A DNA stretch of 22,567 nucleotides from HGM05232 sp036661515 (GTDB lineage: Bacteria; Bacteroidota; Bacteroidia; Bacteroidales; Muribaculaceae). Every line of letters begins with the position of its first letter. The first letter of the stretch is position 1. A program made the position numbers and the translations under genes. This document shows positions 7,421-15,092 of this stretch, piece by piece. The DNA is taken from contig JAVWYO010000032.1 of assembly GCA_036661515.1 (NCBI GenBank), positions 1 to 22,567 of the forward strand. Reading direction: 5' to 3'. Below the pieces are notes generated by a model. That model saw nothing but the letters and a program-made list of their open reading frames with translations, searched no databases and was not told where the DNA came from.

Positions 7421-8590
7421 TTAATGTTCAGTGTTAATATCATCGCCAAGGAATACAAAGTGAGCAGGTATATCTCCCGTGCGCACGCTCCATTTTTTCT
7501 TACCATCTTTACCAAAGCAATAAAGAGTACCAGGAGATACGTAATTTTTTGCATCGGTAATATATATATCCTTAGTTATTGGATTCACGGTTATACCATA
7601 AGGGATTTTAATAAGATTATCCGTACCATCGGTGATAAAATTACGAGTAATAATTTTTCGCTTAGCGACATCAACAATACCATAAGTAATCGTGTTACTC
7701 ATTGTCACATAACTCCATTCCACACAATATAAATATAGAGAATCGCCATCAAGGTGAAAATTTGACACCGAAATATCATATTCACCAGATAATTTTTCGG
7801 TTCGCACGTCAATACTATATAATCGTGATGGCGTGTTGTAATAATCACCACGAGAACTCACCCAAAGATTGCCATGCCTATCGGCACGTAAGTGGCATAA
7901 ATTAATCGCCACCGCGATGCGCTTAGTTTCTTTGAAAGTATTGATGTCTATTACCGAAACTGTATTTTCATAATTTGGCACCATATATCCACCAGAATTT
8001 GCGACAAAAATTTTATTATTTACAATTTCAAGTTCATCGGGTTGATAGCCCACAATACAACTATCGACCACCTTCAGCGTTGCGGTATCAACCTTTGCTA
8101 CATATCCCCGTTGTGTGTAATTAGGATTAATTTCAACAGGACCAGCATAAGAAGTGACATAGGCATATCCATTTTGGAAACGGATATATCGGCAATTTGG
8201 GATATCAATTTGTCCTATTCGCTTAGCAGTCTTTGAATCCATTACTTCAACCTTATTGGAGCAATTAATTACGGCATACATGCGACTACCATAAATTTTC
8301 AAATCATTTCCGACATCACCCATCTCCTTAGGCACAGTAGGATTTGCATAACCATATATGTTTCTATTATACACACCCGTAGAGTAATCATAATAATCAA
8401 GTGTAGATTTATTACTCCCCATATTGCCCTCATTAAGCATATAGAACCCTTTGATTGATGTGTATTCTGGGATATAAACTTTCACCTCTTCGGGAATAAA
8501 AACATCATATTCATCTCTACATGAGTAAAAACTCAAGAGAAACATAGCTAATAATAGTGCTATCGATATTTTGTGTTTTGTAATTATCAT
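7421..8590 (-). CDS. btuG: BtuG-like beta-propeller surface lipoprotein
   Basis: A 389-residue lipoprotein. A hydrophobic signal leads to FYSC with the cysteine at 24, followed at once by RDEYD, the acidic type of surface-export signal used by Bacteroidetes lipoproteins. The rest consists of repeated propeller blades (GFYMLNEGNMGSNKSTLDYYD, LKIYGSRMYAVINCSNKVEVMD, VDSCIVGYQPDELEIVNNKIFVANSGG, TVSVIDINTFKETKRI, GNLWVSSRGDY, YGITVNPITKDIYITDAKN), matching YncE-like propellers. The protein overlaps the stop of the TonB receptor gene by 4 bases, the same order as btuB-btuG in Bacteroides B12 loci, and lies behind a cobalamin riboswitch. I therefore call it BtuG-like: a cap over the receptor that captures cobalamin outside the cell. 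Assignment is by context and fold, not by binding residues. Confidence 0.85.
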   Translation of the reverse strand: MIITKHKISIALLLAMFLLSFYSCRDEYDVFIPEEVKVYIPEYTSIKGFYMLNEGNMGSNKSTLDYYDYSTGVYNRNIYGYANPTVPKEMGDVGNDLKIYGSRMYAVINCSNKVEVMDSKTAKRIGQIDIPNCRYIRFQNGYAYVTSYAGPVEINPNYTQRGYVAKVDTATLKVVDSCIVGYQPDELEIVNNKIFVANSGGYMVPNYENTVSVIDINTFKETKRIAVAINLCHLRADRHGNLWVSSRGDYYNTPSRLYSIDVRTEKLSGEYDISVSNFHLDGDSLYLYCVEWSYVTMSNTITYGIVDVAKRKIITRNFITDGTDNLIKIPYGITVNPITKDIYITDAKNYVSPGTLYCFGKDGKKKWSVRTGDIPAHFVFLGDDINTEH

Positions 8591-10614
8591 ATCTCCATCT
8601 TTAATATTAATTTAAAATTACGTCCCGGCATGGGATAATTAAGCACAACATCATATTGCTGATTAAACAAGTTATTCACTTCCAGCGAAATTCGGAAATC
8701 TACATTTTTCACATTAAATTCGCGTCCTATAGTGACATCGTGAGTGTACCAAGGTTGTTCGTAATTTGCTCTTATGTTTGAAGAATTATGATATCGCTCG
8801 CCAACATAAATAAAGCTATAATTTAAGTCCCATTTTCGATATGAAAACCGTGATATTATGGAACCGCTATGCCATGGTATATACGAAATCTGCCCGCCAT
8901 AAGTACCAGCAACAGCATCGTTATCGGCAGAATCCGAAAAATCTTGTGCTTTCTGATAAGTGTATGATATTCCTGTATTTATACCTAATCCACAAGGTAA
9001 GGAGCACGAAATTTGAGCATTTACATCAATGCCCCTAATCTCGACATATCCAATATTCATCATCATCCAACGATATTGTCCCGTACCCTTAGGCACAGCA
9101 ATTATTTTATCGGAAACTTCATTATAATAGGCATCAGCTCGAAGTTCTATTTTTCTAAATATAGTGTTGCGAAAATGCTTAGTATATTGAAACCCGAGAT
9201 TATATTGCGTAGTATATTCAGGTTTTAATGATATGTTTCCGATGTCGGTATAATATAAATCATTGAATGTTGGCATACGAAATATGCGCTTATAAAATGC
9301 TCTTGCATTGAATTGATGATTCTTAAATGGCTGATACGAAAAGAAGAACGCAGGAGTATATTCATCGCGATTATTTGCAGAAACGGCAGTTCCTTTTTTC
9401 GTAATATTCTCATATACAAATGTTCCCAGCACACTTGCTTGCATCTTCAATCGTCTCCATTCAAAGGCCGATGCAAATGCTACCAGTAGAGTATTCCTAT
9501 AAGGATTAACAAAATCGTGCAATGAAGAATTTAATTTGTTCCATTGATAATCAGCCGAAAGTGCGATATCCCATAGCGGTAAAATGGTGTATTTATTTGC
9601 AAGCGACATATATAGCTCCTGTTGCCAAAATTTATTATCAAGATACATGAGTGTAGTATCGGGATTAAGATAACGCATATAATCATGAGCATACTTCATA
9701 TTAGCCTGCATTTCATAATTATTTTTTATTCGTTTTTGAAAACTTCCTTGCGTAAAGAAATTTCTATCCCACTGCCTCTGTGAACGTTTCCACACATTAT
9801 TTACAATTGCTCCTGGTATTCCTTTCTCTGAATTATAAAAATATCCTTTTACATTCCATCTGCCCTCGTCAATAACGCCATTTATACCTCCTTCAACGCG
9901 ATATGAATGTATGTCACCATTTTGCCTCACGGCAGTGGTGTCCCAAGCCTTATTGCCATCTTGAAATACTTTGCAATATCTAAATTTGTAACGTCCCGAA
10001 GAATATATAAACTCCGTGTTTAGTGAAATACTTATATTCTTGTTAATTTTTTGTTCCCACAAAATAGAAGGGTTAGCCAAATCAAAAGAACCCGTGCGGA
10101 AAATAGCTTTAATATTGTATTTCTTAGCATTTTTGAATATTGGACGGCGAGTGCGAAGATATACAGTACCAGCCGAGCCAAAATCTTTTGCTGATTGAAA
10201 TATCTCGCTCTTCTGTCCATTATACATAGAAATTTCCTCAATGTTGTCGAGGGAAAATTTTCCTAAATCAATCTGTCCATTTTGTGCATTTCCAAGTTGT
10301 ATTCCATCATAAAATATTCCCATGTGGTTGGTTCCCATACTTCTAATATCAACAGTCTTGATCCCCCCTACTCCACCATAATCCTTTATTTGCACGCCAG
10401 AGAAATATCGTAGCGCATCGGCAACAGAATAGCTATTAAGCGCATCAAGAGCTACACCTTTCAACGTCTGCGATGGTATTACTTCACGGTATCTATTCCC
10501 AATAATCTCCACTTCAGAAAGATTATGAATAGAATCAATCTTATTTTGAGCCAATATTAATTGGGCAGAACTCACAGCAAAAAATAATACCAGAAATGCC
10601 TTGCTAATAAACAT
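8587..10614 (-). CDS. btuB: BtuB-like TonB-dependent cobalamin receptor
   Basis: A 675-residue outer-membrane receptor. From the ATG at 10614 it has a good signal peptide (MFISKAFLVLFFAVSSAQLILAQ). The plug domain follows at about 30-150 (LSEVEIIGNRYREVIPSQTL, SVADALRYFSGVQIKDYGG, VDIRSMGTNHMGIFYDGIQLGNAQ), then a beta barrel ending in NLFNQQYDVVLNYPMPGR and LILKMEI. There is no N-terminal carboxypeptidase-like domain, so it is not a SusC-type receptor. The size and plug fit BtuB-type transporters. The cobalamin riboswitch upstream makes corrinoid the likely substrate, taken up with TonB energy. An in-frame start at 10704 would add 30 residues before the signal peptide, so I reject it. The gene shares 4 bases with the BtuG-like gene. 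No BtuC, BtuD or BtuF genes are in the window. Confidence 0.93.
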   Translation of the reverse strand: MFISKAFLVLFFAVSSAQLILAQNKIDSIHNLSEVEIIGNRYREVIPSQTLKGVALDALNSYSVADALRYFSGVQIKDYGGVGGIKTVDIRSMGTNHMGIFYDGIQLGNAQNGQIDLGKFSLDNIEEISMYNGQKSEIFQSAKDFGSAGTVYLRTRRPIFKNAKKYNIKAIFRTGSFDLANPSILWEQKINKNISISLNTEFIYSSGRYKFRYCKVFQDGNKAWDTTAVRQNGDIHSYRVEGGINGVIDEGRWNVKGYFYNSEKGIPGAIVNNVWKRSQRQWDRNFFTQGSFQKRIKNNYEMQANMKYAHDYMRYLNPDTTLMYLDNKFWQQELYMSLANKYTILPLWDIALSADYQWNKLNSSLHDFVNPYRNTLLVAFASAFEWRRLKMQASVLGTFVYENITKKGTAVSANNRDEYTPAFFFSYQPFKNHQFNARAFYKRIFRMPTFNDLYYTDIGNISLKPEYTTQYNLGFQYTKHFRNTIFRKIELRADAYYNEVSDKIIAVPKGTGQYRWMMMNIGYVEIRGIDVNAQISCSLPCGLGINTGISYTYQKAQDFSDSADNDAVAGTYGGQISYIPWHSGSIISRFSYRKWDLNYSFIYVGERYHNSSNIRANYEQPWYTHDVTIGREFNVKNVDFRISLEVNNLFNQQYDVVLNYPMPGRNFKLILKMEI

Positions 10615-10645
10615 AAAAAAGCTGATTAAATTATTAATAATCAGC
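10612..10645 (-). promoter_or_regulatory. hairpin with U tract directly before the btuB start
   Basis: On the minus strand GCTGATTA, a 9-base loop and TAATCAGC form an 8-bp stem, followed at once by TTTTTT and then the ATG of btuB. It has the shape of an intrinsic terminator, and its position would also block ribosome access. I read it as the expression platform of the cobalamin riboswitch about 185 bases upstream. Which mechanism applies cannot be decided from sequence. Confidence 0.6.
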
Positions 10646-10736
10646 CTCCGATAGAACGATAGCCATTTATGTTTCGGTAGCAGATAAAGATATCCACACA
10701 ACATAAAAGCTCATTCCTTAAGATATTTGGGAAAAT

Positions 10737-10784
10737 ATTACAATTGTCGTTTTACCTGCAATGATAGATATTACAAATTGTAAT
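10737..10784 (-). repeat. nested palindromes in the btuB leader
   Basis: ATTACAAATTGTAAT at 10770-10784 is a perfect palindrome around one base. Its right part can instead pair, with one bulge, with ATTACAATTG at 10737-10746. The two pairings exclude each other. They lie between the riboswitch aptamer and the pre-start hairpin. Confidence 0.4.
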
Positions 10785-10829
10785 AATAGTCTCAAGCTCT
10801 AATCTCGAAAGCTTTAAAACATTATCAAT

Positions 10830-11001
10830 ATTGGCAGGTATTCTGACTTACTCCATCTTTGAGCATCCTTCCCATTTTAATAATAAACAGTGGATATAAA
10901 TGCTACTCAAAGATTTTGATTAGAGCTTACAGCAGCGGATCTGCTCAGGATTTACACCTGATTCCCTCTTTACTAAAAATGCGCTTTATATTTAAGCACC
11001 T
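10830..11001 (-). ncRNA. cobalamin riboswitch (aptamer)
   Basis: Read on the minus strand, this stretch holds the conserved core of the cobalamin riboswitch: GGGAATCAGGTGTAAATCC, then GAGCAGATCCGCTGCTGTAA, and near the 3' end the B12 box AGTCAGAATACCTGCC (consensus AGTCAGGAGACCTGCC, two changes). Order and spacing fit the class. It begins about 15-20 bases after the predicted transcription start and controls the five-gene receptor locus. When adenosylcobalamin or a related corrinoid binds, expression should fall. The outer boundaries are approximate. Confidence 0.95.
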
Positions 11002-11022
11002 TTTTAGAACCAAAATTCTGTG

Positions 11023-11053
11023 CAAAGGTATGTATTTATTTTAGTTTTCCAAA
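11023..11053 (-). promoter_or_regulatory. Bacteroidetes promoter of the B12 operon
   Basis: On the minus strand TTTG (11053-11050), 19 bases, then TACCTTTG (11030-11023) match the Bacteroidetes -33 and -7 consensus perfectly. Transcription should begin near 11016, just before the cobalamin riboswitch. Confidence 0.85.
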
Positions 11054-11067
11054 ACGTTATAACCAAC

Positions 11068-11105
11068 AAAAAGCCACCGTAACAAATAAGTTACAGTGGC
11101 TTTAT
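11068..11105 (-). terminator. intrinsic terminator of rplS
   Basis: AAAGCCACTGTAAC and GTTACGGTGGCTTT on the minus strand form a 14-bp stem with one G-U pair and a 6-base loop, followed by further T. It separates rplS from the B12 operon promoter, which lies only about 15 bases further on. Confidence 0.88.
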
Positions 11106-11125
11106 ATTTTTGATTTGAGGAATTC

Positions 11126-11488
11126 TTAGTCCTTGTTAATAACCATACGACGTTCCTTGATACGAGCCTTCTTGCCAGTCAAGCCACGAAGATAGTAAAG
11201 TTTTGCACGACGTACTCTACCATATTTATTTACGGTAATAGAGTCGATAAAAGGCGATTCAATTGGGAAAATTCTTTCAACCCCAATATTGTCACTCATT
11301 TTGCGAACGGTAAAACGTTTTTTAACGCCATCACCAGAAATGCGAATTACCACACCACGATATTGCTGAATACGTTCTTTAGCACCCTCTTTGATACGAT
11401 ATGCTATAGTGATTGTATCACCTGGGCCAAATGCAGGAAACTCTTTTCCAGTAGCAAATGCCTCTTCTGCAATCTTAATTAAGTCCAT
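11126..11488 (-). CDS. rplS: 50S ribosomal protein L19
   Basis: A 120-residue ribosomal protein that lies at the interface of the large and small subunits. Family marks are FGPGDTITIAYRIKEGAKERIQ, QYRGVVI, the basic VRKMSDNIGVERIFPIESPFID and VRRAKLYYLRGLTGKKARIKE. I place the start at 11488 (MDLIKIAEEAF), as in Bacteroidetes L19. The in-frame extension to 11527 adds an unrelated segment. It appears monocistronic, with its own promoter and terminator. Confidence 0.97.
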   Translation of the reverse strand: MDLIKIAEEAFATGKEFPAFGPGDTITIAYRIKEGAKERIQQYRGVVIRISGDGVKKRFTVRKMSDNIGVERIFPIESPFIDSITVNKYGRVRRAKLYYLRGLTGKKARIKERRMVINKD

Positions 11489-11570
11489 TTTTCTATATTT
11501 ATTAAAATGTTTATAATCACATCGCAATTTAACAAGCTTCTAATCTTGCCAGAGATTACGAAAAGTGGTG

Positions 11571-11601
11571 CAAAGTAACTACTTATTTTTTAATTTTGCA
11601 A
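11571..11601 (-). promoter_or_regulatory. probable rplS promoter
   Basis: On the minus strand TTG (11601-11599), 20 bases, then TTACTTTG (11578-11571) match the Bacteroidetes consensus with one change in the -7 box. The leader would be about 75 bases. Confidence 0.6.
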
Positions 11602-11613
11602 GTTATGGCGGGG

Positions 11614-12285
11614 TTATTGTTTTATAATTTTTACTATTGAGCCATTGCAATTCACATAGTATACTCCGTCGGGTAGCGCCGCGACATGAATGCGAGTTAC
11701 ATATTTTCCGGCACTCTCTTCCAGCATTTTTTCATTTGTGTCATTAAAAATATTGATTTTTGCTCCAACATGAGCACCTCTAACGCACACAATATCAGTA
11801 ACAGGGTTTGGGTATACCGTTATTGCTTGACTGACCGATTCAAAGCATTCAGAAATAGAAGTTACAGCAAAAGGCACAACAATAGTATCCTTAAAATCGT
11901 CGCCAATTACGTTGAAAATAGCATCATATTTACCCTCTTCAATCACGTCACTTATCTTCCTTCCATATCTTAAATAGCCTAATAGTTCCACGTTCCAAGG
12001 CATATTATTATGAAAAAATAACGGTACATATTCGGTTTTATATCCGGTATAATATATAGGCACAGTCTGTTCAATACAAGGATATAATGTTACATGTTCC
12101 CACATTGGATTTTCACGGTATCTCTCAACATTAGGCACATAAAATCGTACTTGCATTGTAGGAGGAAACGCATCGGAACATAATATAGGCGGAGATGCAG
12201 CAAGACAATATATGGCTTTAGGGCTATCGTCTAATCTAAATAATTCGTTTGCAACTTCTGTTGTAGTGCTTGGTAATATTATCAT
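11614..12285 (-). CDS. short T9SS cargo, probable tail of a BspA-like LRR protein
   Basis: A 223-residue frame with no signal peptide and an in-frame TGA two codons before its ATG. The N-terminal part (KAIYCLAASPPILCSDAF, then RFYVPNVERYRENPMWEHV) looks like the closing cap of BspA-like leucine-rich-repeat surface proteins. The middle is a beta-rich section, and from about residue 153 there is a T9SS type A sorting domain (ITVYPNPVTDIVCVRG, ending VKIIKQ). Without a signal peptide it cannot enter the periplasm for T9SS, so I think it is a truncated remnant of a larger gene. No continuing similarity is visible in any frame in the upstream 12286-12480 stretch, which is AT-rich and otherwise empty. 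Confidence 0.6.
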   Translation of the reverse strand: MIILPSTTTEVANELFRLDDSPKAIYCLAASPPILCSDAFPPTMQVRFYVPNVERYRENPMWEHVTLYPCIEQTVPIYYTGYKTEYVPLFFHNNMPWNVELLGYLRYGRKISDVIEEGKYDAIFNVIGDDFKDTIVVPFAVTSISECFESVSQAITVYPNPVTDIVCVRGAHVGAKINIFNDTNEKMLEESAGKYVTRIHVAALPDGVYYVNCNGSIVKIIKQ

Positions 12286-12480
12286 TTTTCAGATAGGTTA
12301 AAATAATGGTACTCACATAAAACGATGATGCTTGAAAAAGTTACTTTAAATGCAAACTAAAGGTTTTATTTCATTTGGTAAAATAAGGTATAATCCAATA
12401 ATTACATTTACAAACATATACAAATAAAATCTTAATTCAAATTAAAAGGTACCATTTTTTTCATATTTCTATAAAATAAA

Positions 12481-12508
12481 TAGAGTGGACCCTTAAAAGA
12501 CCACTCTA
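12481..12508 (-). terminator. terminator after tRNA-Leu
   Basis: An 8-bp perfect stem (TAGAGTGG with CCACTCTA) with a 12-base loop, followed on the minus strand by a T-rich run. It begins about 13 bases beyond the 3' end of the tRNA gene. Confidence 0.65.
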
Positions 12509-12520
12509 CCACTTTTGTTG

Positions 12521-12602
12521 TGCGCATGAAGGGACTCGAACCCCCACGTCTCACGACACTAGATCCTAAGTCTAGCGCGGCTACCAATTACGCCACATGC
12601 GC
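12521..12602 (-). tRNA. tRNA-Leu (anticodon UAG)
   Basis: The acceptor arms GCGCATG and CATGCGC pair over 7 bp with discriminator A. The anticodon stem CTAGA/TCTAG encloses the loop CTTAGGA with anticodon TAG. The long variable arm (about 13 bases with a TGTCGTGAGACG hairpin) marks class II, and the T arm is GGGGGTTCGAGTCCC. CCA is not encoded. It reads CUA and, by wobble, other CUN leucine codons. Confidence 0.95.
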
Positions 12603-12707
12603 AAAAGCAGTGCAAAGATAGTTATTCAATTTAATTTCATGCAATTATTTTGGAAAATAATTTCAAATAAATATCTATTTATTAACTAATGGGCTGAATG
12701 GCAGATA

Positions 12708-13754
12708 TTATTTAATTAATAAAATGTATTTTCCATAGCCTTGTACTTCCATGCTGTCTTTAGGAATAAAGCGCAATGACGCACTATTAATACAATATCT
12801 AAGTCCACCTTTCTCTTTTGGCCCATCATTAAATAGATGTCCCAGATGCGCATCTCCTGTCTTACTTCGCACTTCTGTTCGGTTCATTCCATGAGTGTTA
12901 TCAGTGTTTTCTTTTATCAGTTCGTCATTAATAGGTCGAGAGAAGCTCGGCCAACCACAGCCCGAATCAAATTTATCGGTAGAAATAAATAATGGTTCAC
13001 CCGTAGTAATATCAACATATATTCCTTCGCGATGCTCATCATAATATTCATTACGGAAAGCTGGCTCGGTGGCATTTTCTTGTGTTACGGCATACTGAAT
13101 GTCCGATAACTTCGTGCGCAAAGCCGACTTCTCGGGCTTAGAATACACCTTTTTAGCGTTAGCTTTCTTAGCTAATTCAAACAATGCTGGGTTGATATGG
13201 CAATATCCGCCAGGATTTTTATCCAAATAATCTTGATGATAAGTTTCGGCAATGTAGAAATTGTCTAACGGTTCTATTTCTACAACTAATGGCTTATCGT
13301 AATTTTTAGCAAAGCTCTTGACTAAATTATCAATAATCGCAGCATCAGCCTTATCGGTATAATAAATACCAGTCCTATACTGCGAGCCACTATCGTGTCC
13401 TTGACGATTGAGACTTGTGGGGTCAATCGTTTTAAAATATAGGTCAATTAATTGTTGCAGAGAGACCTCTTGAGGGTCGTAAACGACCTTTACCGTTTCA
13501 GCAAACCCCGTATTGCCCTCACACACCTGTTTATATGTAGGATTTTTGACATTACCGTTTGCATATCCTACCTCAGTCATTACCACCCCATTTACTAATT
13601 TTATAAAATGCTCAGTTCCCCAAAAGCAACCTCCAGCAAAATAAATTTCTTTTTTGTTTATCATATTGTTTGTTAATTTGTCATTATTATTACGTCCATT
13701 GGCTTGGCATGAAGACAATAGGCTCACTAAAAGGAATATAAATATTTTCTTCAT
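12708..13754 (-). CDS. msrAB: peptide methionine sulfoxide reductase MsrA/MsrB fusion lipoprotein
   Basis: A 348-residue bifunctional enzyme that reduces both S- and R-methionine sulfoxide in proteins. The signal ends in a lipobox LSSC (Cys 16), so it is probably an envelope lipoprotein. MsrA (about 36-195) carries the catalytic GGCFWGTEHF (Cys 43) and a later cysteine in GGYCHINP (about 184). MsrB (about 210-335) carries SGCGWPSFSRPI (Cys 265) and the catalytic RYCINSASLRF (Cys 320). The MsrB zinc cysteines are absent (IYVDITTGEPLF), as in PilB-type enzymes. It is divergent from the sugar cassette at 13881. No clean promoter is visible in the 125-base gap. Confidence 0.95.
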   Translation of the reverse strand: MKKIFIFLLVSLLSSCQANGRNNNDKLTNNMINKKEIYFAGGCFWGTEHFIKLVNGVVMTEVGYANGNVKNPTYKQVCEGNTGFAETVKVVYDPQEVSLQQLIDLYFKTIDPTSLNRQGHDSGSQYRTGIYYTDKADAAIIDNLVKSFAKNYDKPLVVEIEPLDNFYIAETYHQDYLDKNPGGYCHINPALFELAKKANAKKVYSKPEKSALRTKLSDIQYAVTQENATEPAFRNEYYDEHREGIYVDITTGEPLFISTDKFDSGCGWPSFSRPINDELIKENTDNTHGMNRTEVRSKTGDAHLGHLFNDGPKEKGGLRYCINSASLRFIPKDSMEVQGYGKYILLIK

Positions 13755-13880
13755 AATCTTGAACTATTAGTTTACTAAATAACGTATTTCGAGGTAAAAT
13801 ATATACATATAAATCTAAGAAATTATTTAATTTCAACGATTATTTGTAACTTGCACGCACAATTAAAAATACTGTTATAT

Positions 13881-15080
13881 ATGAAGACTTACTTAGTTAC
13901 AGGAGCAGCTGGATTTATAGGTGCAAATTTCGTGAAATATCTGCTCACGAAGCATGGCAATGAGGCATATATTATCATACTTGATTGCCTCACTTATGCA
14001 GGTAATTTAATGACAATAAAGGAAGAAATGAAACTTCCTAACGTAAAATTTATTAAAGGAGATATTGGCGATAGCGAGATTGTGAATAGCATTTTTGCTG
14101 AAACAGATATTGATTATGTGGTTAATTTTGCTGCAGAATCGCACGTTGACCGTAGTATAACTAATCCTCGTTTATTTCTTGAAACAAATATACTTGGCAC
14201 GCAAACACTTCTTGACGGGGCACGCAAAGCATGGCATATAGGGAAAGATGAAAATGGTAAAAACATATACAAAGCAGGGAAGAAGTATTTACAAATATCG
14301 ACAGATGAGGTATATGGCTCCTTAAGCAAAGATTATGACAATGCACAAGCATTAGAAGTAACTGACGATATAAAGCGAGTTATCGGTTCGCGTAAAGATA
14401 TGAAGACTTTTGGCGAGCATTATTTCACCGAAAGCACCCCACTCTCTCCACGTTCGCCATATTCAGCGTCAAAGACAAGTGCCGACCTCATTGTCCAAGC
14501 CTATCATGAGACCTACGATTTTCCAATAAATATTACTCGTTGTAGTAATAATTATGGTCCATATCATTTCCCCGAAAAGTTGATACCTCTTATTATAAAG
14601 AATATCCTTGAGGGTAAAAGCCTTCCCGTATATGGTAAAGGGGAGAATGTGCGGGATTGGCTATATGTTGCCGACCACGCAAAGGGAATAGACACAGTTC
14701 TTGATAAAGGTGTGATTGGAGAGGTCTATAATATTGGAGGATTTAATGAAGAAAGTAATATTGACATCGTAAGGCTTATAATTTCTATTATCTCTCGTAT
14801 AATGAAAGCAGAGCCAAAATATCAATCATTATTATCTGGGAGGGCTGAGGATATAGATGACAATATTATTGAATATGTTGCCGACCGCCCAGGACATGAT
14901 ATGCGCTACGCTATCGACCCATCAAAAATAGCACGCGAGCTTGGTTGGTTTCCCGAAACGCCCTTTGCCGAAGGTATTGAGAAGACTATTCGTTGGTATC
15001 TTGACAACCAATGGTGGGTTAACGGTGTAACTTCGGGAGAGTATAAAAAATATATTCATGACATGTATGACAATCGTTAA
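13881..15080 (+). CDS. rfbB: dTDP-glucose 4,6-dehydratase
   Basis: A 399-residue NAD-dependent SDR enzyme converting dTDP-D-glucose into dTDP-4-dehydro-6-deoxy-D-glucose in the cytoplasm. The NAD motif TGAAGFIG is at 7-14, the active-site triad residues T-D-E at 141-143 (STDEVYGS), the YxxxK pair at Y194/K198 (YSASK), and SNNYGPYHFPEKLIPL follows. It is longer than enterobacterial RmlB because of two insertions (around 119-135 and 150-180) usual in Bacteroidales. The start at 13881 is chosen because the Rossmann strand KTYLVTGAAG must be close to the N-terminus. It is the first gene of a five-gene cassette. rfbA starts 12 bases after its stop. Confidence 0.96.
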   Translation: MKTYLVTGAAGFIGANFVKYLLTKHGNEAYIIILDCLTYAGNLMTIKEEMKLPNVKFIKGDIGDSEIVNSIFAETDIDYVVNFAAESHVDRSITNPRLFLETNILGTQTLLDGARKAWHIGKDENGKNIYKAGKKYLQISTDEVYGSLSKDYDNAQALEVTDDIKRVIGSRKDMKTFGEHYFTESTPLSPRSPYSASKTSADLIVQAYHETYDFPINITRCSNNYGPYHFPEKLIPLIIKNILEGKSLPVYGKGENVRDWLYVADHAKGIDTVLDKGVIGEVYNIGGFNEESNIDIVRLIISIISRIMKAEPKYQSLLSGRAEDIDDNIIEYVADRPGHDMRYAIDPSKIARELGWFPETPFAEGIEKTIRWYLDNQWWVNGVTSGEYKKYIHDMYDNR

Positions 15081-15092
15081 ACTACACACACT

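Noticed and set aside
9225..9434. Alternative minus-strand frame within btuB
   Set aside because: Same strand but different frame from a clear receptor gene. No start context and no domain.
10615..10704. Longer start of btuB at 10704 (adds MLCGYLYLL and 21 further residues)
   Set aside because: It would put 30 residues before an otherwise perfect signal peptide and is encoded partly by the regulatory hairpin. The ATG at 10614 is better. A leader peptide role is conceivable but unsupported.
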